From Bradyrhizobium zhengyangense (lineage in GTDB: Bacteria; Pseudomonadota; Alphaproteobacteria; Rhizobiales; Xanthobacteraceae), in contig NZ_JAKLUA010000023.1 in assembly GCF_022012435.1 (NCBI RefSeq), positions 30,889 to 94,888 on the forward strand: 64,000 nucleotides of DNA, written 5' to 3'. The position numbers were made by a program, and so were the translations under genes. This document shows, piece after piece, positions 16,769 through 27,244 of the stretch. The notes under the pieces are model-generated. The model was not told the origin of the DNA, ran no database searches, and was given only the letters and a program-made list of their open reading frames with translations. Positions within the stretch are counted from its first letter, which is position 1. Every line of letters begins with the position of its first letter.

Positions 16769-17066
16769 AAAAGTCCCGGAAACCTGGTCTGGTGCGGTCC
16801 TGAACGAGCGGGCCGCAAAATGGGTTCGCCATGGACATGGCGACCGGCCAAGCGCCACGCCGCACCCGGACCGGGGCGCGACAATAGCGTTTTGTTATCC
16901 CGAAACAACCTCTTGCCCCCAGCCTTTTGGACTAAGGGCGACCTGCTGGCCGGCGCTCAGATTTATAGAAATATCATAATAATCAAACGGATGAGCCGGC
17001 CTTTCAAACCGGTCCAGTAAGGACCTCACGCCACGCGGGACAGCGGTCTTACGGGGGAATGCCCAG

Positions 17067-17651
17067 CTATTTGCCTTTCTTCTTGCCCTGCTGGTTGTCC
17101 TGGAGCGCCTTGAGCGCCGCGAACGGATGGTCCTCGGGATCGAGAGCAGTGACTTCAGTCTCGAACACGACACCCGGCTTGCGGGGATAAGGATCGATCG
17201 CCAGGAACAGCGCGTCGGTCGCAATCCGGCCGAGGTCGATGATCCCGTTGACGATGGCCTCGGGCGGATCGGCGACCTCCGACGGCTCCCCGTCGTCGTC
17301 CTGCCCTTGCTCGATCAGGTCCTCCAGCCGCCGCGTCTCGGCCTCAGGCGCAAAAGTCAGATCGACCTCCTCGTCGATTTCGCTCTCGATCGGATCGAGC
17401 GTGACCACGCAGGTCTGGCCGACCCTAGCCCGGACCCGGCCAGTGACCTGGACCCGGCCGCCGCTCTTCGGCTCGACGTCGAAATCGGCATGGGCCGACA
17501 GAATGTCGCGCAGGCCGGCGAGATCGGCCATGGCCCGACGCTCGGCCGCCGAGGCTTCGAGCTCACGGTGAAGCCCCGTATCGGGAATTTGCGCCACCGT
17601 TACGGGTGAACGCCAGGGATCCGGTCCGGACCCGGTCATCGATCGGTTCAT
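17067..17651 (-). CDS. YceD/DUF177 family protein
   Basis: Protein of 194 residues. VTGRVRARVGQTCVVTLDPIESEIDEEVDLTF and the late FLAIDPYPRKPGV are DUF177 signatures. The protein ends in a Lys-rich tail (QQGKKKGK). DUF177 proteins usually sit next to rpmF and have been linked to 23S rRNA maturation in plants and E. coli; here rpmF is not adjacent and plsX follows instead. The start overlaps the cbp3 stop by 4 bases. Confidence 0.9.
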   Translation of the reverse strand: MNRSMTGSGPDPWRSPVTVAQIPDTGLHRELEASAAERRAMADLAGLRDILSAHADFDVEPKSGGRVQVTGRVRARVGQTCVVTLDPIESEIDEEVDLTFAPEAETRRLEDLIEQGQDDDGEPSEVADPPEAIVNGIIDLGRIATDALFLAIDPYPRKPGVVFETEVTALDPEDHPFAALKALQDNQQGKKKGK

Positions 17652-18202
17652 GACGTCTCATCCTCCCGAAGCGGCGCGGGAAACCTGAAAGAGTCTTGCA
17701 ACAGGGCGGAATCGCCGGCCTGGCCGAGATCGGCATCAGCCACCTCCGCATAGGCGGCGAGCCGCCTCGCCTGATCCAGCCCTGAGCCATTCAAGATATT
17801 CTTGCAGATCGCTTGCGCCAGCGCCTCCGTGCCCGCCGCGATCGCCTGGTCGTAAGCCTGGACGCGGCCGTAAAAAGCCTCGCCGAACGCCCGCATCCGC
17901 TTCGGGACGGTCTGGTCGCCCACGCCCATCTCGCGCAGATTGTCGTCCATGTCCTCGCAAAAGCGATCAAACAGGGCCTGCGACAGCTCCGCACCGCCCT
18001 GGACGACAGTCCGCAGCCGCCGCAGCAACAGCCAGAGGTGCAGCAACAACAGGTCAAAACGGCCGTTAACCGTATCAGGCACGCCCAAGTCCCGGTAAAA
18101 TATGGGTTCTCGCGCCTGCGTCACGATCATGCCATAGATGGCTTCAATGGTGCCGGCCGGGGCTAGCCGGGGTTTCCTGAAGTGATTGAACGGCCAAAGC
18201 AT
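17648..18202 (-). CDS. Ubiquinol-cytochrome c chaperone (CBP3 homologue)
   Basis: Protein of 184 residues matching the ubiquinol-cytochrome c chaperone family: IYGMIVTQAREPIFYRDLGVPDTVNGRFDLLLLHLWLLLRRL, then FCEDMDDNLREMGVGDQTVPKRMRAFGEAFYGRVQAY. In mitochondria Cbp3 helps make and insert cytochrome b of complex III; the bacterial role is inferred from that. It begins the operon running to merR and is divergent from bamE, 98 bases away, a conserved pair in Rhizobiales. Confidence 0.92.
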   Translation of the reverse strand: MLWPFNHFRKPRLAPAGTIEAIYGMIVTQAREPIFYRDLGVPDTVNGRFDLLLLHLWLLLRRLRTVVQGGAELSQALFDRFCEDMDDNLREMGVGDQTVPKRMRAFGEAFYGRVQAYDQAIAAGTEALAQAICKNILNGSGLDQARRLAAYAEVADADLGQAGDSALLQDSFRFPAPLREDETS

Positions 18203-18300
18203 TGTGGTTTCCGCAAGCGGGCGCGCGCGAGTTGCATTCAGAGCCTCCGCCCGGTACTTCAGCGCCTCGCGCGACGCAAGGGGACGGAATCAGTTCCGCT

Positions 18301-18777
18301 ATGACGATAACGAACCAGACCAGCCTGCGCGCAACTCGGCGGCGCGGCCTTCATGCACGCTGGCGCATGCTCGTGGCCGTGGCTCTGGTCGGCGGCGCCC
18401 TTGCGGGCTGCACCGGCGAACAATTCCAGAAGGGCTACATCCTGCCGCCCGGCGCGCTCGAGCAGATTCCGATCGGCGCGAGCCAGGACCAGGTGCTGAT
18501 CGTGATGGGCACGCCCTCCACCGTCGCGACGCTGGACGGCGAGGTGTTCTATTACATCTCGCAGCGCTCGGAGCGCGTGGTCGCCTTCATGAACCAGAAG
18601 GTGGTCGATCAGCGCGTGATCGCGATCTATTTCGACAAGAACCGGCGCGTACGCCGGCTTGCGAATTACGGCCTCCAGGACGGCAAGATCTTCGACTCCA
18701 TCAGTCGCACCACGCCGACGTCGGGTCAGGAGATGAGCTATCTCGCGCCGCTGTTCAAGCTGCTCAGCTTCAACTGA
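18301..18777 (+). CDS. bamE: Outer membrane protein assembly factor BamE (SmpA/OmlA)
   Basis: Protein of 158 residues. Lipoprotein signal with lipobox LAGC (about residues 35–38), then GYILPPGALEQIPIGASQDQVLIVMGTPS, the BamE signature, and VFYYISQRSERVVAF. It is an outer-membrane lipoprotein of the BAM complex that inserts beta-barrel proteins such as the porin in this window. The ATG at 18301 gives a short basic N-region before the hydrophobic core. An unusually long N-region of about 18 residues precedes the signal hydrophobic stretch. Confidence 0.92.
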   Translation: MTITNQTSLRATRRRGLHARWRMLVAVALVGGALAGCTGEQFQKGYILPPGALEQIPIGASQDQVLIVMGTPSTVATLDGEVFYYISQRSERVVAFMNQKVVDQRVIAIYFDKNRRVRRLANYGLQDGKIFDSISRTTPTSGQEMSYLAPLFKLLSFN

Positions 18778-18908
18778 GATCGTGAGCTGACACCGTCTGC
18801 CTGCGGCGTCGTGACGCTCTTCGCGCGGCGCTTGCGCTTGCACGCGACTTGCCGTTGTGCGCCCGGTTCCCTACGCTCTCTGCAAAACAAAAAGCAGGGA
18901 GAGGATAG

Positions 18909-19922
18909 GTGCCTAAGAAGCTTCGGACGAGATTGTTGTCCCGCCGTCGGGTACTCGCCGGCGCCGCGGGCCTGACGGCCGCAGCAATCCTGCCGCGACC
19001 GAGCCTTGCCGATTGGAAGCCGACCGAGAACGTCCGTATCATTGTGCCGGCTGCGGCCGGCGGCTCGACCGACGTGATGGGCCGATTGCTCGCCGCTCAT
19101 CTCCAATCCGCCTGGGGCCAGACCGCAGTCGTGGAAAACCGCTCGGGCGGCGGCGGCACGATCGGGACGGCCGAGGTCGTTCGTTCCAAGGCCGACGGCC
19201 ACACCATTCTGATCGGCAACCCCGGTCCGAATGCGATCGCCTACAGCATCTTCAAGAACCTCACCTACAAGCCGGACCAGCTCCAGCCCGTCTCCAACAT
19301 GATCCGGATCCCCAACATCGTGTCGGCGCATCCGAAGACCGGCATCAAGTCGGTCGCCGAGCTGATCGCCTATCTGAAGGCCAATCCGGACAAGCTCAGC
19401 TACGCCTCGTCAGGCGTCGGCCAGAGCCCTCACCTCACCGGCGCCTGGTTCCTCCAGCTCACCGGGCTGAAGATGACACACATCCCGTTCCGCGGCGCAG
19501 GCCCCGCACTCCAGGCCGCGCTCGCCGGCGACATCCAGGTCCTGTTCGACAATCTCTATCCGAGCCTGCCGCAGGTGCAGAACGGCACGCTCAACGGCCT
19601 TTGCGTCACCACCACCGAGCGCAGCGAGCTCGCACCGAACCTGCCGACCATGCGGGAGTGCGCACCAGAGCTTGCGAATTTCGACGTGTCGTCGTGGTTC
19701 TCGGTGTTTCTGCCAAAGGGCGTCCCTGCGCCCGTGCTCGACGCGCTCAATCTCCAGGTCAAGGCGATGCTGGAGCGCGACGACATCAGGAAGCAGATTA
19801 CCGCCATGGGTGCGCGCGCCGACTACGGTACACCGCAGCAATTTGCGGACTTCGTGGACGCCGAGACCAAGAAGTTCGCCGGCATCATCCAGAAGGAAGG
19901 ATTGCAGATGGACGTGCAGTAG
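18909..19922 (+). CDS. Tripartite tricarboxylate transporter substrate-binding protein (TctC/Bug family)
   Basis: Protein of 337 residues with a Tat-like signal (SRRRVLAGAAGLTAAAILP, cleavage near SLA-DW). The mature part begins WKPTENVRIIVPAAAGGSTDVMGRLLA, the Bug-family opening, and continues with ENRSGGGGTIGT and SYASSGVGQSPHLTG. Bug proteins bind carboxylates in the periplasm and either feed TctAB or act as sensors. No tctA or tctB is adjacent, so it is an orphan binding protein, as is common in bradyrhizobia. The start is GTG with GGAGAGG upstream. Confidence 0.9.
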   Translation: MPKKLRTRLLSRRRVLAGAAGLTAAAILPRPSLADWKPTENVRIIVPAAAGGSTDVMGRLLAAHLQSAWGQTAVVENRSGGGGTIGTAEVVRSKADGHTILIGNPGPNAIAYSIFKNLTYKPDQLQPVSNMIRIPNIVSAHPKTGIKSVAELIAYLKANPDKLSYASSGVGQSPHLTGAWFLQLTGLKMTHIPFRGAGPALQAALAGDIQVLFDNLYPSLPQVQNGTLNGLCVTTTERSELAPNLPTMRECAPELANFDVSSWFSVFLPKGVPAPVLDALNLQVKAMLERDDIRKQITAMGARADYGTPQQFADFVDAETKKFAGIIQKEGLQMDVQ

Positions 19923-19975
19923 CTCCTCGGGTGGACAACACTGTGCCACGCACCCGACCTGCTTCCGGGCTGGTT

Positions 19976-20248
19976 TCAGACAGGTTCGGCCGACGGCTGC
20001 TGCACCAGACCGGCAATCGCCGAAATCGAGTCCAGGCGCGTCAGGTCGAAACCGATGTCGGAGAAATTGATCCCGTAATCGGTCTCGATGCTCATGATCA
20101 GCTCGACCGCGTCGAGTGAATCGAGACGCCCGCTGGTGAACAGAAGATCGTCGTCACTCAGCGGCGAACTGTCGCCCTTCATGATGAGGCGCTGCGTGAT
20201 GTAGTGCCGCATCCGCGATCTGACTTCAGGGCGAGCTGTCGTGGTCAT
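19976..20248 (-). CDS. Acyl carrier protein of the MT–A–MBOAT operon
   Basis: Protein of 90 residues. The carrier motif GRLDSLDAVELIMSIE places the phosphopantetheine-accepting Ser at residue 44; YGINFSDIGFDLTRLDSISAI completes the four-helix carrier fold. DSLDAVEL is close to stand-alone D-alanyl or aminoacyl carrier proteins rather than fatty acid AcpP. It is last in its operon, its ATG overlapping the MBOAT stop (ATGA). It probably carries the aminoacyl group made by the adenylating enzyme encoded two genes upstream. Confidence 0.9.
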   Translation of the reverse strand: MTTTARPEVRSRMRHYITQRLIMKGDSSPLSDDDLLFTSGRLDSLDAVELIMSIETDYGINFSDIGFDLTRLDSISAIAGLVQQPSAEPV

Positions 20249-21723
20249 GTCGTTACTCCCAGGAGATAGAACAGGAATTCGGCGCGTTGCCAGAGCGAGT
20301 GCTCACGGTCCAACGGCGCATCAAAGATGTGAATGAGACAGAAGAAGCTGGAGACCCACAGGCAAGGCAGCAAACGGCCGCGCAGCCATCCTTTCGGCGC
20401 CGGCTGCGGTACGCGACGCATCTGCGAGAGCCCCACGCTGACGGCCAGGATGAACGTGTAGAATGCGTGGGATTGCTCGCCGATCACGGCCCGCCAAAGC
20501 CCCATTTCGCCGACGAAGTGAATGTCGCGGATGAAATGGAACAGCAAATTGCCGACACAGGCCGCGGCAAAGGTGGCGAAGAACATGCGAAGCCGGCGAT
20601 GGCCGCGGAAATAGCGAACAAAGGTCGGGTAGAAGAAGTGATCGACCAGCAGCTCCTTGTAGTAGAAGTAATAACGGTTCCAGAACTCGGCCAGCGTCGC
20701 CGACTCCAGGGGACGATAGGTGTTGCGCAACAGCCGAAAACCGGCGAGCCGCGCCGTCGCGACGATGGTGCCGCCGAACACGGTCATGCTCAGCAGATCG
20801 TCGACAAAGAAGACCACAACGCTCGCCCACCCCACCAGGCGCGGCTGGGGATGACCTGCGAGATATTGCAGCAGATTGTCGTCGAACATCGGAAGCCGCA
20901 ACTGACCGTGGACAAATTCGCCGATACAGATCTTGCCGATCGCCAGGATCAGGACCCAGGCCGCAAGCTTGACGCCCTTGAGCTGCGTGACCGCGAGCTC
21001 CTCCGACGTCTTGGCCTCGAAGCGGCGGAGATAGGACAGTCCCTTGCCGAACGGCGTCAGCGTCGCTCCCCAGAAGGGATGAAAAACGCTCAGGTGCTGC
21101 CACACCGGAGATCGCTCCTTGACCGAATCCATCAGACCGTAGGCAAGGAACCACAGATACGGCTGAAACGTCATCAGGAACGACCACAGCAGAACGCGCG
21201 GTGTGCCGGCCATGAAACTGGCCTGCGTGGCGCCAACAAGCGCCAGGAATGCGAGTAGCAGGCTGAGCGTCGGGCGGCGGAGCGTGATGGCTCCCGCCCT
21301 TTGCATGGCCAGCAATCCCGAGAACAGCGCAAACGTCACGGCCACCATGGCCGCGTCAAGCAGCGGCTGATCGATCCGGTCCGCAACGCCTTCGTCGATT
21401 GCCATCCGGGCAAGAAACGCGCGGTCGACCAGGAAGCCGTTGCTGCAAAGCAGGAGCAAGGTCGCCAGAAAGATCAGGACGCGCCGATATCGCCCCGCGT
21501 AGGCGCAGGCCAGCGCCAGACCCGCGGCCGAGAAGTCGATATTGATCTGCCAGAACAGCAACGCCAGCAGCCCGACCGCGCAGAAAAGCAACACGCGGCC
21601 GCGAGTCTCCTGCACACCCGCCACGAGCGTCGGGTCACGATCGATTTGAGGGATCAGCCGCCACGGCGGCTTCGCGAGCAAACCCGTCGCCGCACCATCA
21701 TAGGGCTGGCTCTCGACGCTCAT
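20245..21723 (-). CDS. MBOAT family membrane-bound O-acyltransferase-like protein
   Basis: Protein of 492 residues with about 10–12 hydrophobic segments. The MBOAT landmarks are the amphipathic EFWNRYYFYYKELL block (residues 346–359) and an invariant-type His396 in NLLFHFIRD. MBOAT enzymes such as DltB and PatA pass an acyl group from a carrier or CoA to an acceptor at the membrane. The DltB-like context (adenylating enzyme upstream, carrier protein downstream) suggests export of an aminoacyl group to an envelope acceptor. The sequence is divergent from AlgI/DltB and the acceptor is unknown. Confidence 0.78.
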   Translation of the reverse strand: MSVESQPYDGAATGLLAKPPWRLIPQIDRDPTLVAGVQETRGRVLLFCAVGLLALLFWQINIDFSAAGLALACAYAGRYRRVLIFLATLLLLCSNGFLVDRAFLARMAIDEGVADRIDQPLLDAAMVAVTFALFSGLLAMQRAGAITLRRPTLSLLLAFLALVGATQASFMAGTPRVLLWSFLMTFQPYLWFLAYGLMDSVKERSPVWQHLSVFHPFWGATLTPFGKGLSYLRRFEAKTSEELAVTQLKGVKLAAWVLILAIGKICIGEFVHGQLRLPMFDDNLLQYLAGHPQPRLVGWASVVVFFVDDLLSMTVFGGTIVATARLAGFRLLRNTYRPLESATLAEFWNRYYFYYKELLVDHFFYPTFVRYFRGHRRLRMFFATFAAACVGNLLFHFIRDIHFVGEMGLWRAVIGEQSHAFYTFILAVSVGLSQMRRVPQPAPKGWLRGRLLPCLWVSSFFCLIHIFDAPLDREHSLWQRAEFLFYLLGVTT

Positions 21724-21758
21724 CGGACAACGCGTGTGGACGCTGCGGGCTTTGGCAT

Positions 21759-23309
21759 CTACGAGGCCCTTGCGACAGCTTCACCGAGCAGCGATGCCAC
21801 CGAGCGCCTGTCCGCCTTGCCATTGGCGTTGACGGGAATGTCTTCGAGCCAGATGAACCGGTTCGGCACCATGTAGGCGGGAAGATGCGCGGCGCAGTGC
21901 TGGCGCAACTCGCTCTCCGTCATTTTCGCACCCGCATAGGCGGCCAGTAGCCGGCTTGCGCCTCCGGCATCGTGAAGCACGACGGCCAGCGCACGCGTGA
22001 CCCCCTTGCATGCGACCAGCGCGTGATCGATCTCCTCGAGCTCGACCCGGTATCCCCGAAGCTTGACCTGATTGTCGGCACGGCCACGAAAGCGGAGCAC
22101 ACCTGTGCCAGCTTCGGCCTCGACCAGATCACCGCTGCGATAAAGGATCGATCGGTAGCCCTCAATCAATGGATCCTGACGGAAGCGACGAGCGGTCTCT
22201 TGCGGATTGTTGATATAGCCGAGCGCAACGCCCGGACCTCCCAGCCACAGCTCGCCCGCCGTGCCCGCGGGAACGGGTTTCATGTCGTCGTCCAGAATCC
22301 GGTAGCTGAAATTGGGATTGAGCTTCCCCAAGGGAGCCAACCCCTCGACGGTGTCGAAGGTGGATTCGACGATCTCGAAACCGCTGCAGATGCAGCTTGT
22401 TTCGGTCGGGCCATAGCAATTGATCAACTTCGCCTTGCCGGCGAACGCGTCATAGAACCGGCGAAGTCGCGCCAGCGGAAATCCCTCGCCGCCGAACATG
22501 AACCGGCTGACGCTCGGCAGCCAATCGGGACTCAACAGGTGCATGGAGTCCAGGAACATGAAGAGTGTCGGAACGGCGAAGAAGAACGTGCACTGATGCT
22601 TCGTGATCTCCGACACCAGCTCGGCGGGAGGCCGCCCCTTCAGCGCGTCGAGCGCAACGATCGCGGCCCCGTTCAGCAATCCGGCATAGATGTCGAAGAC
22701 TGAATTATCGAAGTAGATCGGATTGACATTCGTCAACCGATCGCCGGATCCAATACCAAGATCGTGCTTCGCCCACGCGATCAGGTGAAGCACGCCCTGA
22801 TGCGGGATGACCACGCCCTTCGGCTCGCCCGTCGACCCCGACGTGAACATCACGTAGGCAGGATCAACCCCTGTGATCAAAGCGGTTTGCGGCAGGTTCG
22901 AATCGTCAAGGCGCGACACGGCATCACGCAATGCCGCGCGGGCGTCGGCATCGCCAATCACTGCCCGCGCGCCAAATCCCTCGCGCACGCTGACGATCAG
23001 CGCCGGGCGGCATCGCTCCAGCATCAGCCGGGCGCGTTCCGCGGGGGCGGCCGGGTCAAGGAACGCATATGGCGCTCCGATCTTGATGCAAGCCATCGCG
23101 AGCGCATAGGCTTCGGCAATCTTCGGCAGTTCGAGACAGACCACCGCGCCTCTGTCGACGCTCTGCGACATCAGCCATCGCGCCAGCCGGTTTGCCGAAC
23201 CGTTGAGCTCGGAAAAGGTGAAGCTCTCGCCTTCGCAGAGCAGGGCGACGGCGTCCGGCGAGGACGCGACGACCTGTTCAAAATGCAGCGCCAGATTATG
23301 AGCCGTCAT
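21759..23309 (-). CDS. Stand-alone amino acid adenylating enzyme (DltA-like AMP-binding protein)
   Basis: Protein of 516 residues with one complete adenylation domain and nothing else: A3 MFTSGSTGEPKGV (residues 154–166), A5 CYGPTETS (298–305), A7 YRSGD, A8 QVKLRGYRVELEEID and A10 NANGKADRR with the catalytic Lys. The GGEGFPL block sits where DltA has FCGE. By alignment to PheA I read pocket residues Asp201, Asn202, Phe205, Phe244, Met271, Gly273, Cys298, Cys306 and Ile307; Asp201 implies an alpha-amino acid substrate. It would adenylate an amino acid and load the downstream carrier protein. The ATG at 23309 follows the methyltransferase stop by one base. Confidence 0.88.
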   Translation of the reverse strand: MTAHNLALHFEQVVASSPDAVALLCEGESFTFSELNGSANRLARWLMSQSVDRGAVVCLELPKIAEAYALAMACIKIGAPYAFLDPAAPAERARLMLERCRPALIVSVREGFGARAVIGDADARAALRDAVSRLDDSNLPQTALITGVDPAYVMFTSGSTGEPKGVVIPHQGVLHLIAWAKHDLGIGSGDRLTNVNPIYFDNSVFDIYAGLLNGAAIVALDALKGRPPAELVSEITKHQCTFFFAVPTLFMFLDSMHLLSPDWLPSVSRFMFGGEGFPLARLRRFYDAFAGKAKLINCYGPTETSCICSGFEIVESTFDTVEGLAPLGKLNPNFSYRILDDDMKPVPAGTAGELWLGGPGVALGYINNPQETARRFRQDPLIEGYRSILYRSGDLVEAEAGTGVLRFRGRADNQVKLRGYRVELEEIDHALVACKGVTRALAVVLHDAGGASRLLAAYAGAKMTESELRQHCAAHLPAYMVPNRFIWLEDIPVNANGKADRRSVASLLGEAVARAS

Positions 23310-23310
23310 C

Positions 23311-24519
23311 TTAGGCCTCGACCTGCTCCTGGTGGGCGGGATCATCAGGCACGATCGACGGCGCCGGCATCATGTCGGCAAAATCGCGCTGGCTCAGTGC
23401 AATCACGGCCGCGGGCAATTGCTCCTCGGAGAATTGCCCCCGCAACGCCTCGCTGAGCTCCATGCCGAGTTGCTGGAGGAACGCGGCAGCCATCGGGTCG
23501 GTCGCCAACGGCCTCCCCTCGCTGATCCAGGGTTCCGTTTGCGGCGCGAGGCCCCGGCTCATGCCGCGCGCAGAAACAGCCTCGGGATCGACACGCAGCA
23601 CCGCATCGTACCGATACCGGGTCAGCTCATAGCTCGATCCGCGCTTGAGCTGGATTTCGGCAGCCGAAATCTGCGGAATGGATTCGGAGATCGCTCTAAA
23701 ATACTGGGGGTCGATAACCAGCTCGCGCTCCTGGGCAATCGACAGCAGGATCTTGCGCTCGAGCGACGCAGGCGTGGCGCCCGCCGACGCTTTTGTGGAT
23801 TGAACCTCACGGTGGAAGACCGGCAAGAGCTCGAGGTTGCGAACGTCGCCGACGAAAATATGACCGCCGGGAGCCACCAGCTTGACGGCCTCTTCCAGCA
23901 CCGTGTGCAGATATTCGATGCCGGGGAAGTACTGCACGACCGAGTTGATCACCACCGCGTCGAACGATTGCGGCGACAAGCCGCCGAGATCCGTGGCCTC
24001 CCGCTCGAGAAATTCGACATGCCGAAGCTCGGCCTTCGACTGCGCAAAGGCGCGCAATCGGTGAACCGCCACTGGCGAGAGATCGGTCCCGCAATAGACC
24101 TCACACCCGGGCGCGAGCCTTTCGACGAGCAATCCAACCCCGCACCCGACCTCCAATATCCGTCTCGCACCGAGAGCCCGAATGCGCTCGATCGTGCAAT
24201 CCAGCCAATCGATCATTTCGGCTTCGGGAATGGGCTTATTGGTGAAGTTGCTGGTCCAGCCCACGAATGACGGCGCGACACTGTCAGGGCTGTGGCGATA
24301 CACTTGGTCGAAAGCCCGACGCCATTGCGTCACTCTGCGATCCGTCTCGGCCTGAAGGCGCTTCGCCTTGCCGGCGCTCAGACGATCGGGATGAATGGCC
24401 GCGAAAGCGACCTTGAACTGGCGGCCATCGTGGCTCTCCTCGACGCTCATGACGGCGTCCGCCACGTCCGGGTGCGCCGCCAGTGCCCGCTCAATCTCGT
24501 TCATTGGGAGCGCACGCAA
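23311..24519 (-). CDS. Orphan NRPS-type N-methyltransferase with flanking adenylation remnants
   Basis: From a TTG at 24519, 5 bases after AGGAGG, a 402-residue protein. Residues 6–45 (NEIERALAAHPDVADAVMSV) look like the start of an adenylation C-subdomain after A8. Residues 64–290 form an NRPS nMT domain: VTQWRRAFDQVY, FVGWTSNFTNKPIP, SAM motif RILEVGCGVGLL (120–131), VVINSVVQYFPG and GGHIFVGDVRN. The tail (PLATDPMAAAFLQQL onward) resembles the segment leading to A10, but the A10 Lys motif is missing. It is first in the operon and probably methylates an amino acid or aminoacyl-carrier. A longer GTG start at 24606 is possible. Confidence 0.82.
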   Translation of the reverse strand: MRALPMNEIERALAAHPDVADAVMSVEESHDGRQFKVAFAAIHPDRLSAGKAKRLQAETDRRVTQWRRAFDQVYRHSPDSVAPSFVGWTSNFTNKPIPEAEMIDWLDCTIERIRALGARRILEVGCGVGLLVERLAPGCEVYCGTDLSPVAVHRLRAFAQSKAELRHVEFLEREATDLGGLSPQSFDAVVINSVVQYFPGIEYLHTVLEEAVKLVAPGGHIFVGDVRNLELLPVFHREVQSTKASAGATPASLERKILLSIAQERELVIDPQYFRAISESIPQISAAEIQLKRGSSYELTRYRYDAVLRVDPEAVSARGMSRGLAPQTEPWISEGRPLATDPMAAAFLQQLGMELSEALRGQFSEEQLPAAVIALSQRDFADMMPAPSIVPDDPAHQEQVEA

Positions 24520-24790
24520 CGGGACCTCCTCTTGCAGTCGACAGGCAAGGCGCGCCCGAGCACGTTGAGAGCGCATCGCGCCGTCCACGACATGGGACCG
24601 CCCCACATGCGCAATCCGGAACGTTGCTGAAATGCCGTCAGAAACCTCTCGAAACTCTAGAATGCAGGCGGTTAAGCAACCTTAAATACGGTGCTGGGAT
24701 CCACCCCGGCCCTGCTGCTCCCGGTAACCGGTACGGGCGCTCCGGGCCAGAACGAGGCTGAAAGCACGGCGCCCGGCCGTCCCAAAAGCA

Positions 24791-24822
24791 AGGACCCCCG
24801 CAGCCTGCGCCACGGGGGTCCT
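24791..24822 (-). terminator. Terminator after hppA
   Basis: Ten-bp perfect stem AGGACCCCCG / CGGGGGTCCT with a 12-base loop, 20 bases past the hppA stop; on the minus strand it is followed by TGCTTTT. Confidence 0.6.
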
Positions 24823-24842
24823 GTTCGACGCGATATCGTGCC

Positions 24843-26963
<2,121 letters not shown>

Positions 26964-27046
26964 TTGATTTTTGCCTCAGATCCTTGATGTACGACCCCCG
27001 GCGCCTTTTGTTGTCCGTCGTGCGGTGCGGCGCCTTGATTTTGAAC

Positions 27047-27068
27047 AAAGCCGCCCGCAGGCGGCTTT
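27047..27068 (-). terminator. Terminator of the CxxCxxCC tandem genes
   Basis: Perfect 9-bp stem AAAGCCGCC / GGCGGCTTT with loop CGCA, in the 281-base gap upstream of hppA. On the minus strand it is followed by GTTCAAAAT. It stands about 180 bases past the stop of the 27245 gene and would isolate hppA from upstream transcription. The rest of the gap holds the hppA promoter and nothing else I can identify. Confidence 0.55.
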
Positions 27069-27244
27069 AGTCGGCCACAAGCTTGCCAAAATCAAATTGA
27101 GGGTGCAACGCCGTAGAGGCGCGAAAAAGCCGATCTCGGCAAGTATTTAGACCTAATCCCGAGCGCCGGGCCGGCAGCTCCCGCAGCCGGCCGCCACGCT
27201 TGGCAGGACTTGGCGTAAGCGGGCTTGGCGTCAGCGGGCTTGGC

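Noticed and set aside
24640..24690. A possible -35/-10 pair (TTGCTT … TAGAGT) for the methyltransferase operon
   Set aside because: The spacing is only 14 bases, too short to claim a promoter.
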